Source: Berghia stephanieae (Eukaryota; Mollusca; Gastropoda; Nudibranchia; Aeolidiidae). From it: DNA of 64,000 bases. Position 1 is the stretch's first letter. Each line of letters opens with the position of its first letter. The DNA lies in contig CM067442.1 in assembly GCA_034508935.3 (NCBI GenBank), positions 131,818,671 through 131,882,670 of the forward strand, in the 5' to 3' direction. Shown one piece after another: positions 1-13,341 of the stretch. Made by a program: the position numbers and the translations under genes. The notes under the pieces were generated by a model. It searched no databases and was not told where the DNA came from. It worked only from the letters and a program-made list of their open reading frames with translations.

Positions 1-339
1 TTATAGTATGCCAAAACTATACAGACTATCAAACTGTTTTTACTCAAGAAAAGCGCCAAAAATATACATATTTTAGAATTTTTTTTATTCAAGATCAATT
101 ATCCTTTGATATTTTACATTCTATTTATATATATATTTAAAACGATATATTCACTGTTATGTCCATTTTGTTTCTTAATAAATGTTTTGTTATTTTTCCC
201 CCCATTTCGTTGAAAGTTGTCAATTTAACATACAAGAACAATCTAGATTATTTGCCTTTCGAAAATTTAACTTAGTGGGTCTTCCACTTGTTTAGAAATT
301 AATATCCTTCCCTCTTACTTTATTCTACTGAATGGGGTT
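1..339. other. AT-rich flank, no gene seen
   Basis: No open frame or recognisable repeat. The tract is AT-rich with short homopolymers and runs directly into a SINE copy. Confidence 0.5.
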
Positions 340-872
340 CCTGACCTCCCATAGTGGGCAGGAAGGCGCTTACTGTGTCTACTATCCCCCAATATCTGTT
401 TTCCAACATGCTGTCTGTTTTTTGTCTTGGAATGAGATTACTTGGTTTTGTCCTGCCCCTGGCTGGATACCCTGGTTAGGAGGGAAACAGTCAAATGTAT
501 AGGTAGAGTTTTGGGAGATGATATTTTTTGTCTTGTAAATCATCTCTCTGTTATGCACTGTATTATTTTTAATAGTACAAATATTTTATGATTACGATTT
601 GTAAACATTTGAGTGCGTTCCTCTTGTGGGGACCTGTGCTTGAGTCGGAATGAGACATTTATGTGACCTCAAACTAAGTATATGATGGTGTGCTTTTGGA
701 ATCTACATGTTTTCTATTTGAACCAGTTCCCCTTTGTCTTACTTTTTCTTGGATGCTTTAATTGTAATTCTAGAACTTTTAACTATCCCATTTTCTTCCT
801 TTTTACTGGCCCTGATATGACCTAAATGTGTTGCAAGTGCTGTAAAACCCTTAAAAACATACAAACTTATTT
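340..872 (+). mobile_element. SINE family A copy, plus orientation
   Basis: A roughly 530-bp repeat present at least ten times in this window. The 5' part reads GGGGTTCCTGACCTCCCATA and is followed by a segment near CAACATGCT and one near GATGATATTTTTTG. The 3' end has a hairpin-like block (stem here decayed, CCCTGATATGACCT to GTGTTGCAAGTGC), then TAAAACCCTTAAAAACA. Target duplications at other copies (for example 16.4 kb and 25.6 kb) show the family moves by retroposition. Short open frames beginning around the 5' block recur in every copy but are a by-product of the repeat, not a gene. I see no clear tRNA A or B box, so the head may be of another origin. Confidence 0.75.
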
Positions 873-1019
873 CTAAGGCGACTTTTAGGAAATAAATATT
901 TTTCTTCCTTTTAAAACGATTATCGTAAACATTTGATATTTATATGTATATTTCTAATAAATTTATCATTAAAAATAATTCTTTTTAAGTTTCGTTTTTT
1001 GTTTTTAATTCCATAACAT

Positions 1020-1160
1020 TACAGTGCAACCCCTGGATATCGACATTGACCTCTGGTCCTGATTTTTTATTTTTTCCATATATTATTAGTAATAGAAACC
1101 TCAAAATAGCGACAAACATTTTAGTAAAAGACCTGTTTAGCAACATCGATATAGCGATAG
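1020..1160 (+). mobile_element. End of a Tc1/pogo-type MITE
   Basis: TACAGTGCAACCCCTGGATA followed by a CGACATTGACCTCTGGTCCT block. The same ends occur in reverse complement at about 49960-50112, where the sequence closes with GTTGTACTGTA. The TACAGT terminus is typical of TA-targeting DNA transposons. The inner boundary is uncertain. Confidence 0.5.
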
Positions 1161-1337
1161 TGATAATCGGCAGTTGACATCAACACTTGATACAAACAAT
1201 CTAGCCAAATAGGCAACATAATTTCTTATCAGCGTCATTTTATACTCTTAAATAATAAAAAGCCAAGTCACAGCCAACGAGATCACTTTGTTATCGACCA
1301 ATGCTTACCTACCTATTGCTGTTGCCATTGGTTACAT

Positions 1338-1487
1338 AATAAATAACAATGTGAAATTGAATCTAAGCTTCAATTTAATATACGAAAACAGATAAAATGC
1401 ATTTAAATAAATTTAAAATACATTTTATCTGTTTTCGTATATTGAATTGAAGCTTACATTCAATTTCACCTTGCTATTTATTTCTTC
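1338..1487. repeat. Foldback hairpin, two ~70-bp arms
   Basis: An inverted repeat centred near 1406. The left arm contains GTGAAATTGAATCTAAGCTT and GATAAAATG, and the right arm contains their near-exact complements. Arms are about 90% alike by eye. ATTGGTTA lies on both outer sides (near 1329 and 1509), which could be an 8-bp target duplication. No coding content. Confidence 0.65.
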
Positions 1488-1694
1488 GAGCTTCAGGCAA
1501 CAACATTTACATTGGTTAAATAGAAAAACAACACTATCCAGTGATGCCTGATGGCCACTGGTCAAAATTAGCCACACACAGACTTGTAAATCAGTTATTA
1601 TTTTTGATTGTTTATTTCTTTAAAAAAAACTATTTTTTTACAATAATAAATGTGGTTCTATTCTAGTCGATTTTTTGTTTATCAAAACCGATGA

Positions 1695-2080
1695 GTTTTT
1701 CACTACCACACACCACACCACATCACAATCATCATCACTACTACTACTACAACCACCACTACCACCACACTATCATCACCACCAATACTATTACAGCCAC
1801 CACCACCAAATCATCTCTACCAATACTCTTACTACTACCACCACCACATAAACATCACCACCAATACTACCACAACCACTACTACCTCATCATCATCGCT
1901 ACCACTAACACTACAACTACCACCACTACATCATCACTACCACTACCGCTTACACACCACCACCACATGGTCATCACTACCGCCACTACAACCACCACCA
2001 CCACATCACAATCATCACCACAACAGCTGCTGCAACCATAACTAACACACCATCATCACTACCACTACAACCACAACCAC
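1695..2080. repeat. Degenerate CAC/ACT-type trinucleotide repeat
   Basis: Long run of CAC, ACC, TAC and ATC triplets. The open frame through it encodes only His/Thr/Tyr runs and is low-complexity shadow coding. It abuts the GC-rich array that follows. Confidence 0.85.
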
Positions 2081-3225
2081 GCGGCTCCGCGGAGGCCATC
2101 TGATGCATATTGAAGATATCCGGGGGCCCTCCGAACCGTCTGGAGGCCGTGTGGAGCGTTCGAAGCCATCCTAAAGCCTATAGGGCCGTCCGGAAGCAAT
2201 TGAAGCCGTCTGTAGCCATGCAGAAGCCGTCGGGAGCAGTCCGAACGCCAGGCGGCCTCCGGATGGTTCTAATGGCTTTCGGATGACTCCAGAATGCTTT
2301 GGATGGCATCCAGGCGGCTCCCGGCGGGCTTCTGTGTGGCTATAGACCGCTTCAATAACTTCCGGACGGCCCCAGTCTTTTGGGTGGCCCCAGACGGCCT
2401 CCGGACGGTTCTGAGGGCTTTCGGATTACTTCAGAATGCTTTGGATGACTCCAGACGGCTTCAGGTGGGGTCCGAACGGCGCCCGTCGGCTTCTGTATGG
2501 CTATAGACAGCTTCAATGGCTTCCGGACGGTCCCAGAGTCTTTTGGATGGCTTTGGACGGCCCCAGAGGCCTACTGACGGTTTTGAGGGCTTCCTGTTGG
2601 CTTCAGAATGCTTTGGGTGGCCTCCAGACGGCGTCCGGTGGCTCCTAACGGCATCAGATGGCTCTGGACGGCTTCTGAAGACCCAAAACGGCTTCAGGAT
2701 TCGGACAGCTGAGGGCCTCCAAGTGGCTTCACAATGATTTGCATGACCTCCAGACGGCCCCCGGTTTGCTGTAGGTGGTTACAGACGGTTTCAATGGCCT
2801 CCTTACAGCTCCAGAGGCTTCTGAATAGTTCCAGACGGCCACCGAACGTTTCTGAGAGCCTTCAGATGGCTTCTAAATTATGCTTCAGACTGCCTCCAAA
2901 CGGCTTATGCAAAGCTTCGGACAGCTCTGGGGGACTCCGGATGGCACCAGACGGCCTCTGGTCGGCTTCTGTAAAGCTTCGAACAGCTCTGAGGGTCTCA
3001 AGATGGCTTCAGATGCTTTAGAAGACCTCCTGACCGCACCGCCGGCATCCGGACGGCCCCGGAGGTTCCATGTGGCTACTAACGGTTTCACTGGCCGCCG
3101 GACAATCCCAGAGGCTTCTGGATGGCTCCGGATGGCCTCTGGACGTTTCTGAGAGCGTGCGGATGGCTTCTAAAATGCTTCAGACGGCCTAAAGACGACC
3201 CCAGGCGGCTCCAACGGCAAATAGT
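2080..3225. repeat. GC-rich degenerate array with ~10-bp period
   Basis: About 1.1 kb of short units ending in CGGC or TGGC, spaced 10 or 11 bases apart; for example around 2630-2680 the units GTCCGGTGGC, TCCTAACGGC, ATCAGATGGC and TCTGGACGGC follow each other without gaps. A longer unit of about 170 bp is superimposed (GGCTATAGAC at about 2337 and again at about 2507). Several overlapping open frames of 70-95 codons exist on both strands because the unit rarely makes stops; I do not call them genes. GC content is far above the surroundings. Confidence 0.8.
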
Positions 3226-3640
3226 AGGACCGCAAAAAATGCCAAGTTATGGTTTTATATCAAAGTGCATATATTTGCACGTCTAAAATCAGAACGAAAT
3301 GATGGGCTTGGTTTTACATTGCTGTAATGCATAATATTTTGCGTTGGTTTGAGAGTATCTATTTCTATTACAACAATGTGTCCACATCAGTTTCGGTTAT
3401 CAGACCAGAAACTAAGTACCTACGTCGTTATATATTTATAATATTATAAATACTATAATGTTTCAATAGACCACTTAGCCTAAATAATAAAAAAATATAA
3501 GTATGTCCTATGTGGCGGGGATTTGAAATCAATTCCGGCTTAGTGAATTTTTTTTCTTTTTATATTTTTTCTTCTTTCTGATCCTACCAATAACAACACA
3601 GCCTAATAGATGCCTATGTCATATGGATTGATAACTGAAA
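3226..3640. other. Spacer between array and LINE 3' end
   Basis: Nothing recognisable: AT-rich sequence with no open frame of note. Confidence 0.5.
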
Positions 3641-3653
3641 CTCCTTACCTTAC

Positions 3654-6273
3654 TTACCCGGGTTCCATCTCTTTCCAGAGGTCGGATGTCATGGCCTTCC
3701 ATCCTTCACGGTCCATTGCAGCCTCGTTACAGTCTGCCATGCGCCGTCCTGTAGCTTCCTTGATGCCATCTGTCCAGGATTTCCTTTGTCTTCCTCTGCC
3801 TCTCTTTCCTTCAATTCTTCCCTCCATTATCCTTTTTTCGAGACTATCATGTCTTCGCATATGTCCAAAATATGACAGCTTTTTGTGCTTCACAGTCAAA
3901 AGAAGTTCTTTTTGTTTTTGGCCCATTAGGTCGAGGACTTCGATGTTTGTTTTTCTTGCTGTCCAAGGTATTTTCAGTATTCTCCTGTACGTCCACATCT
4001 CAAAAGCTTCAATACGTTGTTCTGTCTGTGCGGTTAGTGTCCACGTTTCACAACCATAAAAGAAAATGGACCACACATAGCATTTGGTGCATCTCATTCG
4101 TGTTCTGATGGAGATATTTGTGTTGTTGAGGATTGGCTTTAGTTTCATGAACGCATTTTTGGCCAGCATTATTCGTCTCCTGATCTCTTTGTCAGACTTT
4201 GCATCGGATGTTACCAACTGCCCCAAGTACGTGAACTCCTTTACTTGTTCCACTGGGCACTCTTCTATTTCTATATCTATTTCTATGGGCTCTTTCTTTT
4301 TTGTTATCACCATTGTTTTTGTCTTCTTCGCATTCATGAACAGCCCCTTTTCTTTACTCTCTTCGTTCACTTTTGAAAGTAGCTTCTGTAGGTCTTCCTT
4401 ACTTTCCGCCAACAGGACAGTAACGTCAGCGTAACGTAGATTGTTGATGTTGTGGCCACCAACCTTCAACCCTTGTGCTGTTTCTACTTGCCGAAAAATA
4501 GACTCTGTGTATAAATTAAACAAGCAAGGAGACATAACACATCCCTGGCGCACTCCTTTCTTGATTTCAATTGCATCTGTTGTATCTGCCTGCACTTTTA
4601 TCTGAGCCTTTTGCTGCCAGTACAGATTAGCGATTAGAGCCACATCATTCTCTTCCACACCTATTGCCACAAGGTCCTGGATAAGTTTCTGATGACTAAC
4701 AGAATCAAATGCCTTTGAGTAGTCGATAAAACAGGCATATATGTCTTTTTGGACCTCTAAGTATTTTTCTGACAGGATTTTTTAAGTCGAAAATTGCCTC
4801 CCTGGTGCCACTGTTCTTTTTGAATCCAGTTTGCTGTTCTGAAATCTCACGATCTACTTTTGACGAGATTCTTTTCAGGATTATTGTCAGGAGGAGTTTC
4901 AGTAGATGGCACATAAGACTGATTGTTCTGTAGTCCGAACACTCAATTGCACCCGCTTTCTTGGGTAGCAGTATGAAGATAGAAGTGCGAAGGTCTTCTG
5001 GGATGTGCGTTGACTCGTATATTTCATTCATAAGGTCCGTTATCACATCAACACCAAATTCACCCAGTGCTTGCAGCATTTCTGTTGACACCCCATCTAT
5101 TCCATTTGCCTTCCCTGTTTTCATGCAGTATAGGGCTTTCTCTACTTCTGATCTTAGGATTGTGGGTCCCCGTAGAAAGGACTGTATATGGTTGTCACCT
5201 CTGTCCGCATTGAATAGCTCCTCCACGTATTCTTTCCATCTATTGGCGATTTCTTCCACCTCAAAGAGGAGTCTACCTGATTTATCTTTGATACAACCGC
5301 CAGATTGAGCGTTTTTATATGTGAATTTCTTGATTTCAGCAAACAATGGTCCAGGGTTTCTCTCATGTGATAGCTTCTCAATACGGTGGCACTTTTCATC
5401 AAGCCAGTCTTCTTTAGCCTGGATACACTTTTTCTTTACTGATTTGTCCAGTTCATTGTATCTAGGGGTGCCCTTTGAATGTTTCCGTTCTCTCATAAGA
5501 TTCAAAATCTCATTCGTCATCCATTCTTTCTTTGCTTCTTTAGATTTTTTGTTTAGCATTTTCTCGTTTGTAGTTGTTATTGCACCTTTAAGAGAGGACC
5601 ATTGTTTATCAATTCTACTCTTATACGTTTCTTCTGTTTCTTTATTTGTGTCTTCTTGTTCTTCCATAAGACAATAATACCTATTTTCTACTTCTACAGC
5701 ATATTTCGCTCTTAGCTCCTCGTTTCTAAGTTCAGCTAGGTCGTACTTTATGTGTTCGTCCCTTTTCTGTTTGGGAATTTTTAATTTAACTTTTATTTTC
5801 ACCATGATGGGAACATGGTCCGATCCAATGTCAGCACCCGGGAAAGTTTTACATTGGGTCACACAGTTTTTGAATCTGGTTTTGATGAGAAAATAATCTA
5901 TTTGGTTTCTGTATATGTCTCCTGGGCTCTTCCAAGTATATAGGCGCCTCTTTGGTTGTTTGAATATGGTGTTTATTATGGTCATGTCGTGGGACTCGCA
6001 AAATTGGTCCAGACGTTCACCCCTCTCGTTGGACTCTCCTAGACCACAACTTCCCATGCACGGTGAGATTGCTGCGTTTCCAACTTTCGCATTGAAATCC
6101 CCCATTACGACAACAATGTCACTTGATTTTATGCATTTGAGGGCCTTGTTTACATTTTCATAATGTGCCTCGACCTCCTCATCTGGGTGATCACTCGTTG
6201 GTGCATAAATTTGTAGGAGCACTAAATCAAAAGGTTTAGCTTGGATTTTGCACATTAAGATGCGGTCGTTCAC
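3654..6273 (-). pseudogene. LINE endonuclease C-part and reverse transcriptase
   Basis: Two open stretches, 4705-6273 (522 codons) and 3654-4670 (338 codons). The first has the end of an AP-endonuclease domain (VVVMGDFNAKVG, then GSDHVPIMV), a basic linker, and reverse transcriptase motifs including TGKANGIDGV and QQTGFKKNSGTREAI. Near 4785, at an A run, the frame shifts by one base. The next motif, FIDYSKAFDSV, is visible on the other side in the second frame. The second stretch has KKGVRQGCVMSPCLFNLY and the catalytic box LRYADVTVLL. The family box is YADD, so the second catalytic Asp is replaced by Val, and the copy should be inactive. It ends with a CETWTL block and a basic C-terminus. 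It is a fossil LINE, not a host gene. Confidence 0.85.
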
Positions 6274-6347
6274 GGGCCAATACCCAGTTACTGATTTAGC
6301 CAGTGGCGGTTCTAGCCTATTTACAGTGGTGGGGCAAAGATGATTAG

Positions 6348-6713
<366 letters not shown>

Positions 6714-7169
6714 TTATTTTTTTTAAAATTTATCTTTTTATTTTTTTAAAGTTATTTATTTATTTATTTATTTATTTTTTAATTATTTTTTTTTAATTAT
6801 TATTTTTTTTCACCTTTAAAAAATAATATTTCAACCACAAATAATCACATTCATAATGAAATGACAATACCAGTTGATTTTAATTATTCCAAACGTAATC
6901 AAAAATGAATCACGAAAGAGAATACAACTAAAAAATAAAGCGACGAGACATAATGCGACAACACCTTGACAATACAAGTCCATTTCGTTCACTCGAAAAA
7001 TTAAAGATTTGCTTTAATCCCTCAACGGCGAGATTAATATTTCTGTTACATTACTGGTTTTCAGTAGTATGTGGTAACCTTAAAGTTTTAATCGAGAAGC
7101 AACAACAGCGATATGACTCGAGTTTCATTCAGAGCTCAAATTGCATTTTACTGCTGTCTTGATGATTAG

Positions 7170-7381
7170 AATGATTGTGCCGGTGGTGGTAGTGGTTGGA
7201 ATCGTGGTAGCGGTGGTGGTGGTGGTGGAGGAGGATGTAATTATGGTAGTGGTTTTGGTGGTGCTGTTGGTTAGAATGATATTTGTGGAGACGATGACGG
7301 AAATTTTATGATGATGTTGATATTGTTTTTATTGCTATTGTAGTACTTGTTGTTAATATTGTTGTTGTTGTTAATGATGAA

Positions 7382-7417
<36 letters not shown>

Positions 7418-7460
7418 AATGATGATGATAATGATGATTATGATGACAACGACGATGTCG
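7170..7460. repeat. (GGT)n and (GAT)n tracts
   Basis: GGT/GTG triplets at about 7170-7270 and GAT/GAC triplets at about 7370-7460. The minus-strand poly-Ile frame over the second tract is low-complexity shadow. Confidence 0.9.
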
Positions 7461-7647
7461 TCGACAATGATGGTTACCATACGATATTACAATATTACAA
7501 AGTTTATTCAATCTTAGGCTTTCGACAATAAATCATACAATTTGATGACCACATACATGAAAGTGGAAAAAAATGGTAAATGGAACCAAACAATAAACTG
7601 ATACCATTAATAACCACAAAAAATACAACAATAGTAATACCACCAAT

Positions 7648-7653
7648 ACGTAC

Positions 7654-7684
<31 letters not shown>

Positions 7685-7742
7685 TAATAATAATAATAAT
7701 AATAATAACAATAACAATAATAATAATGATGATAATAATAAT

Positions 7743-7825
<83 letters not shown>

Positions 7826-7945
7826 TGATAATAATAATAATAACAATAATAATATTACCATCATCATTACTACCACCACCATCATTACTACTACCACCAC
7901 CGCTACCACTATCACTACAACCATCACCATCATTATTACGTTTCC
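7648..7945. repeat. (AAT)n expansion with CAC-type end
   Basis: About 200 bp of AAT triplets with scattered AAC and GAT, followed by ACC/ATC triplets. The poly-Ile, poly-Leu and poly-Tyr frames across it are artefacts of the repeat. Confidence 0.95.
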
Positions 7946-9301
7946 AATCATTTTTTCTCGTTTCTAAAAATTTGATATCTATCAAAACAGACGAAATTCC
8001 GGTCATTTTTTTAAAGGGTAGTTAAAATATCTACGATTTTATTAGCCATGAAAACTACGATTTTTATTTTCCTATTTCAAGTAGGCAGGTCTGCTATGAC
8101 AAGTATCAGTATCAGTTCCATAGTCAAAAGAAGACCAACAAAAACACAGTTTATTTAATCTTAGGCTTTCGCCAATACTTCATACAATACAATTAAGACA
8201 AAATAATGTTACCAATTTCTCCTCATGCATTCGTTAGACTATAACAATAACGACCGTGTTATCTTTACTCCTCACCCAACCAACCCCGAGCTGCCCGCCT
8301 CTTCATCGCGAACTATCTTATGTATGTATTAGCTTCAGGACGGGCAAGTACGGAATCTGCCCACCCTTCCGTATTTCCTCTATAACTTAGAATTCAACTC
8401 TCTCCTTTCTCAGAAGAGTATTTCTCGTATACTAATTCAATTGTTGAGAAAACCAAAATGGTGGTTGTATTTTATATATTTATTTAGTCGTGACTTTTGA
8501 ATAAAAGTGTTTTGTTTTATTAGAGGAAATACAATAGAAAATTACATTGTTTTGCAAAATTATTTTGTCTGGCAATAAAAATACAGCGGTAATTACTTTA
8601 AGAATTTTAAAAAAAAAGAACTAACAAATTAATTTGTTAAAAAACAAAACAAAAAAACCCCAAAACAACAACAACAACAACAACAACAAAAAACAAATAA
8701 GAAAACAATTTAAATAAATGAGTTTTGAGAAGCACTAAAGAAAACGAGAAAAAAAAAGAAAAGTTTAAATGGATAAACAAATATATAAAAACAACACCAA
8801 TTAATACTAAATTGATATAAAATTAGTAAATTAATAAATTTAATTCAATACTGGAACATTCCCAAAGTCATTACATCAATGGTACCAGCACAAGTAAGGC
8901 AATAAATAAGAAAAAGTTCGTTTGCCAAAATCTCTATTTAGTTTTCACTGGTTAATAAGGTGGGCTCATTTGAATTAGCCCGACCTAGTACTAGAGAGGC
9001 CAGACAGCAAAAATCGGAGTTAGTTCACCGTCAGGCGACGTAACGATGAGATGGACGATGTGGGCGGAGTGGGGGGGGGGGGGGTGATAAAAAAGAACAG
9101 GAGCGTATCCTGGTTTATGCATTACGGGATGCATGGTGATTCGCAATCTATTAAAAATACACACAAATTGATTTCAGTACGAAGTATAAAGTTTAAGTAG
9201 TAACTTTTGAAATTATCTAATTTAAATTTGATTATTTTAGACCTGGTAATACAGCATATAACTTGAAAAAACAGGCTGGTATTTGCCCACCCTGCCCATT
9301 A

Positions 9302-9736
9302 TTACCAGCCGTCCCTGGATTTAGCAATTTTGTTTTTCATCAGGATGCCAACGCCTCTGTTGTGCTGAGTATTTCCGGAGTAAATAAAAGTGTGGCTGTC
9401 TCTTTTTATTATTCCATTGTCTTTCCATCTTGTCTCTGAGACACCAAGGATATCCATATTCATCGCCTCTGCCTCCATAATTAGATTATGGAGCTTTCCT
9501 GCTTGAGCAAGTGTTCTCACATTCCACGTGCCAATTTTTAAAGGAACATTTCTTGTCTTCAAGGTAGGTAGATCAGTCTCTGGCTTTCCCGAGGGCTTTC
9601 CACCAGAAACGTCATAAGGTGCCATCTTTTGGACATTACTTAATTCCTCTTCCCTGTACATATTTACAGCTTGATACTTAGTTGCAGGGGGCCCAACGTC
9701 ACAAGCATCTCTAACACTATATCTCTGACTAGCCAT
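9302..9736 (-). pseudogene. LINE endonuclease N-terminal fragment
   Basis: Begins with a 60-residue leader, then the AP-endonuclease start KIGTWNVRTLAQAGKLHN, followed by MNMDILGVSETRWKD and NRGVGILMKNKIAKS. Proteins of this type are often labelled craniofacial development protein 2-like but are RTE LINE endonucleases. The frame leaves the LINE after KIAKS, exactly where the hAT-like element enters, so the last few residues come from the inserted DNA. The continuation of the endonuclease resumes beyond 6300. Confidence 0.85.
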
Positions 9737-10439
9737 GACTAACTATGAATGATACGTGGTAAGGTTTCCCCCTTTTCCACGGTGGTAGCCGCTATCTAAT
9801 TTTGTCTCAGACGCGCCTCTTTGTCTACCACAGACTTGCTGTCTACGCCTACTTTTACCTAACCATATCCAGACTTTGTGCACTAGAAGGTGAGACATTA
9901 CCTATTCTACCCCACTACGCGAGTCACTCAATGTCGTTTCGCAGGTCAGTCGAGACCCGGTCCCGGGGTGTGGCCGCTGTGTGCACTACAGCTTCTAGGA
10001 GCCAGACATGAGCTAGATATGCAGGTGTGGACCAGTGGATCCTGACCATCCGAAGATGCGACTGTCTCTCACCGAAAGGTACTACCACTCCCTCCATACC
10101 CTACACCCCACTGAAACTCCATTCCTCGCTTATTAATTTTAAATCTGAATTTAGAACATTTTTCGGAAACATATTTAATTGTTAGACGAACAACCAACGT
10201 ACGAAGGCCACGTCGATGTTGACCAGATTCACAATAAAACGCCATACGAAAAACCTCAAAGTCAAAGACCTCATAATAATTATTTTTGTAAATTTAAATA
10301 AAAATCGAGATAATAAATATAATCTATCTCCACAAATTCATTGATTGTTCTCACAATAAAAGGTTAATAAATAAAATCCCCGGTATTTTTTTTTTTGGGA
10401 CAATTTATTAAACATAGCAATGTTGGCATAAATTCAAAA

Positions 10440-10524
10440 GTCTATCTGCGAATGACACACGGTCGAGAACTGAAACTGAGTGAACTGTCAACTTGTGTCC
10501 ATTTCCCGATTGACGACGCCCCCG
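10440..10524 (+). other. FKBP2: Possible 5' noncoding exon of FKBP2
   Basis: GC-rich stretch ending GACGACGCCCCCG, followed by a strong donor, GTAAGC, at 10525. The next acceptor on this strand that leads to a real coding start is at 11650-11651, just before the FKBP2 start exon. No TATA box was recognised. This is inference from splice signals only. Confidence 0.4.
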
Positions 10525-11344
10525 GTAAGCAAATAAAATTTAATTATCGAGACTTTACTTATTTATTTGCTTGATTTTGGGTTGATTTTATCTTTATATG
10601 CCAAAATTAAGAACGCAGGGCCGTATCTGCTAAGCTTATGGCACCCAAGGTATATCATAACATATCATCATATCAGTAAGTCTATTGACCTGGACTGTGA
10701 GATTGGTAAAAAAATAAAGAGTTTTAAAGTTGAAGAAGACAAGAGTAAAATATTGCTGCAAATCTCAATCAGGTCTACTACTAAAAAAAAAAGTACCCAA
10801 ATAACAAGTATGCAACAGTGAATCAAACATTAGCAAAGTACAAATCATATATATTAGATATTTGACATCAAGTTGTTATATTTAGGTACCAATTCTTAGT
10901 CTTATTATGCCATGCACACCATTTATCTCATAATCATAAAAATACACTATCTAGACGTCTAGCTATAAAGGGCTCAAGTCAAAAGATGCTCTAACTCTCT
11001 CTAAGGCATCATAAAAAAATTATATTAGATAATACATACCTTGCTCAATAAGTAATTGTTGATTATCCATAAATGCAATATTCTTAATAAACGCAGGGAG
11101 ACTAAAATTATTTTATCAGAAGCCGGTGCAAATTTTTTATGGTCTGGAATCCTCTAACAAAAATGGAAACCTTTAGTTTAAAAAAAAAGAGAAAGTTAAA
11201 TGGAAACCATTCCGCTTTTCCAAACAATACAAGTCTACTGATGACTAATGGTTTTTATATTTATCAATGAAACAAAAGAAAAATACATTTCATCCTAACC
11301 AGACGTCCGAATAGATAAATCCATGTAGATCACAGTATACTTAT

Positions 11345-11622
11345 AAACATTTTTAAAAGTAGTCCTTCAGAGCCATTGGGCCCATGGAGCCGGAGTTTAT
11401 CTCCGTTTCTATAGCGTGAAACGGACAATAGCAATTGCTTGCTATCCTTTGGATATGACGCTAGTCTATCGCAAAGTATTTTCCTCCAAATCTACCAGAC
11501 TCAGCTGCCCATTCACCGCTCAGTGGACAGGGGGTCAGAAAAAATCTCGACCGCACCCGGATCGATCTTAATCCCTTTGCGTGTGAAGCGAGTGCTCTAC
11601 CAACTGAGCTATCCCTACAATA
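11345..11622 (-). mobile_element. tRNA-derived SINE, family E
   Basis: The right end is the complement of a tRNA A-box region (GAGTGCTCTACCAACTGAGC). The body contains GAGCCATTGGGCCCATGGAG and GCGTGAAACGGACAATAG. The same body is found at 52226-52500 (plus) and about 35900-36170 (minus). It lies just upstream of the FKBP2 start exon. Confidence 0.8.
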
Positions 11623-11688
11623 TACTTAGACTAATTTTATATTCATTACAGGTGCAGCCAAGAAGTTTTCCATAGCAATTCACTGAAG

Positions 11689-12911
11689 ATGCAGCTTCAC
11701 AGCCTTCTTTGCCTCAGCCTCTCCCTGACTTCTTTGATTGCAATAGGAGAAACTGCCACTGACAAGAAGCAGTTACAGATTGGAATTAAGAGAAGGGCAA
11801 ATGCAGAAAAATGCAAGATGAAATCAAAGAAAGGGGATGTTCTTCACATGCACTATTCCGTAAGTAAACTTTCTAAACATCTACAATTCAGCATGTTTTT
11901 GTGCGGCTATGTGGTTTTGTGGTATGACACTCGCTTTCGGATCGGAATGTCCTGGGTTCGAGCCTTGCTCGCCGCATAGTTGAGTCCTTGGAAAAGGCTC
12001 TTTATTCACATTCTCTCACCGTATTCAGGTGTAAAATAAGTACCTGACTGTTAACAGCATTGTCTCTGTCTGAAAAAATGTAATGTCGCCTAGCAGGTTC
12101 TATATTTTATGTGTTGCTTTTGGCCAGGGATCCTTTGTAAAGCGCTTTCAGCACGTTTAGTGGATATTGCGCTATATAAATGCTCAACTTTTTTTTTTTC
12201 TCCATATTTTAGACATTTTTAAGTTCTTATCTTCAAATGGTGATAGTGCAACATCATTCGAAAGGATTTGGACCAACAGTTTTGTTTCAGGTACAGTGCA
12301 ACCCTGAGATCAAAGCTTGTCATAATTATCACCACCCAGTCAATGTTTGAATTGACTTTGGCTATTATGAACAGGCAGTAATGTATTTTACTTCTTGTAC
12401 TATGTTTTGTGGAAATCAACATACAGAGAAGAAATAAAGTATCGAAAAGTATTGACTTGGCAGCCAACATAAGTACTTACTTCGGCTTGCTACCTAAGTA
12501 AGTACTGAATACTGGTATTGGTTAATGCCCATCCTGCAAAATGATGGCAAATACGAAGGCCAATGTGGAATTGTGGACTTATCATTACACCCCAGCACAT
12601 ATTCAAATTAACCATTGGAATCAACGGGCAATAATACATTAATTTAATTTAATGCAAGTTTGCAAGTTACGTGTATATTAATCTGAAAAATAGTTATATA
12701 ATTTTTAGATTTGCCAGTAATTCTCAATGATAAAAATTTAACATTGGCAGTACAGAACAATGTTGATCACCAACCCTATTTTTTGTTTTAAGGATAATTT
12801 TAATTACGTATCTCTTGTGAGTTTATTTCGATCAAATCATGACTGTTGATTCTGTAGCTATTTTCACCTTAATTCTTGTACAGCCTTCATGTATTTATTG
12901 TGTTATTATTA

Positions 12912-12982
<71 letters not shown>

Positions 12983-13281
12983 TTATCATTATTATTACAA
13001 GCAGGAATTCCCGTTCTATGAACTGAGATTGGGAGAGCTAAGCTATCTGATTTGCTAAACACATACCACACATTGACTAAAAAAAAGTGAACTGAGACGG
13101 ATTTGTTTTCAACTCATTATATATCCATCAGTGTGGAATCTAGAATTCGTAAAAAAAACACGCGGCTCTGGTTATGGAGCTGCTCCTTTTTTCTTTTCTT
13201 TCCTATTTCCATTAAATTTTTATCTTATTGTGTAAGTTATAACACGTCTGTACAAAAAATTTCCTTTTTGGGATGCAATAA

Positions 13282-13341
<60 letters not shown>

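Noticed and set aside
1691-2041. 116-codon open frame rich in His, Thr and Tyr
   Set aside because: It is a CAC/ACC/TAC repeat read as codons; no complexity or conserved motif.
2294-3152. Several overlapping 70-95 codon frames on both strands
   Set aside because: They come from a stop-poor ~10-bp degenerate repeat, not from selection on protein.
7533-8025. Poly-Ile, poly-Leu and poly-Tyr frames
   Set aside because: (AAT)n microsatellite read in different frames; the same applies at 12.9, 13.3, 13.7 and 62.1 kb.
12296-12480. CAGTGCAACCCTGAGATC as a transposon end
   Set aside because: No inverted partner seen; the 83-codon minus frame here has no recognisable domain.
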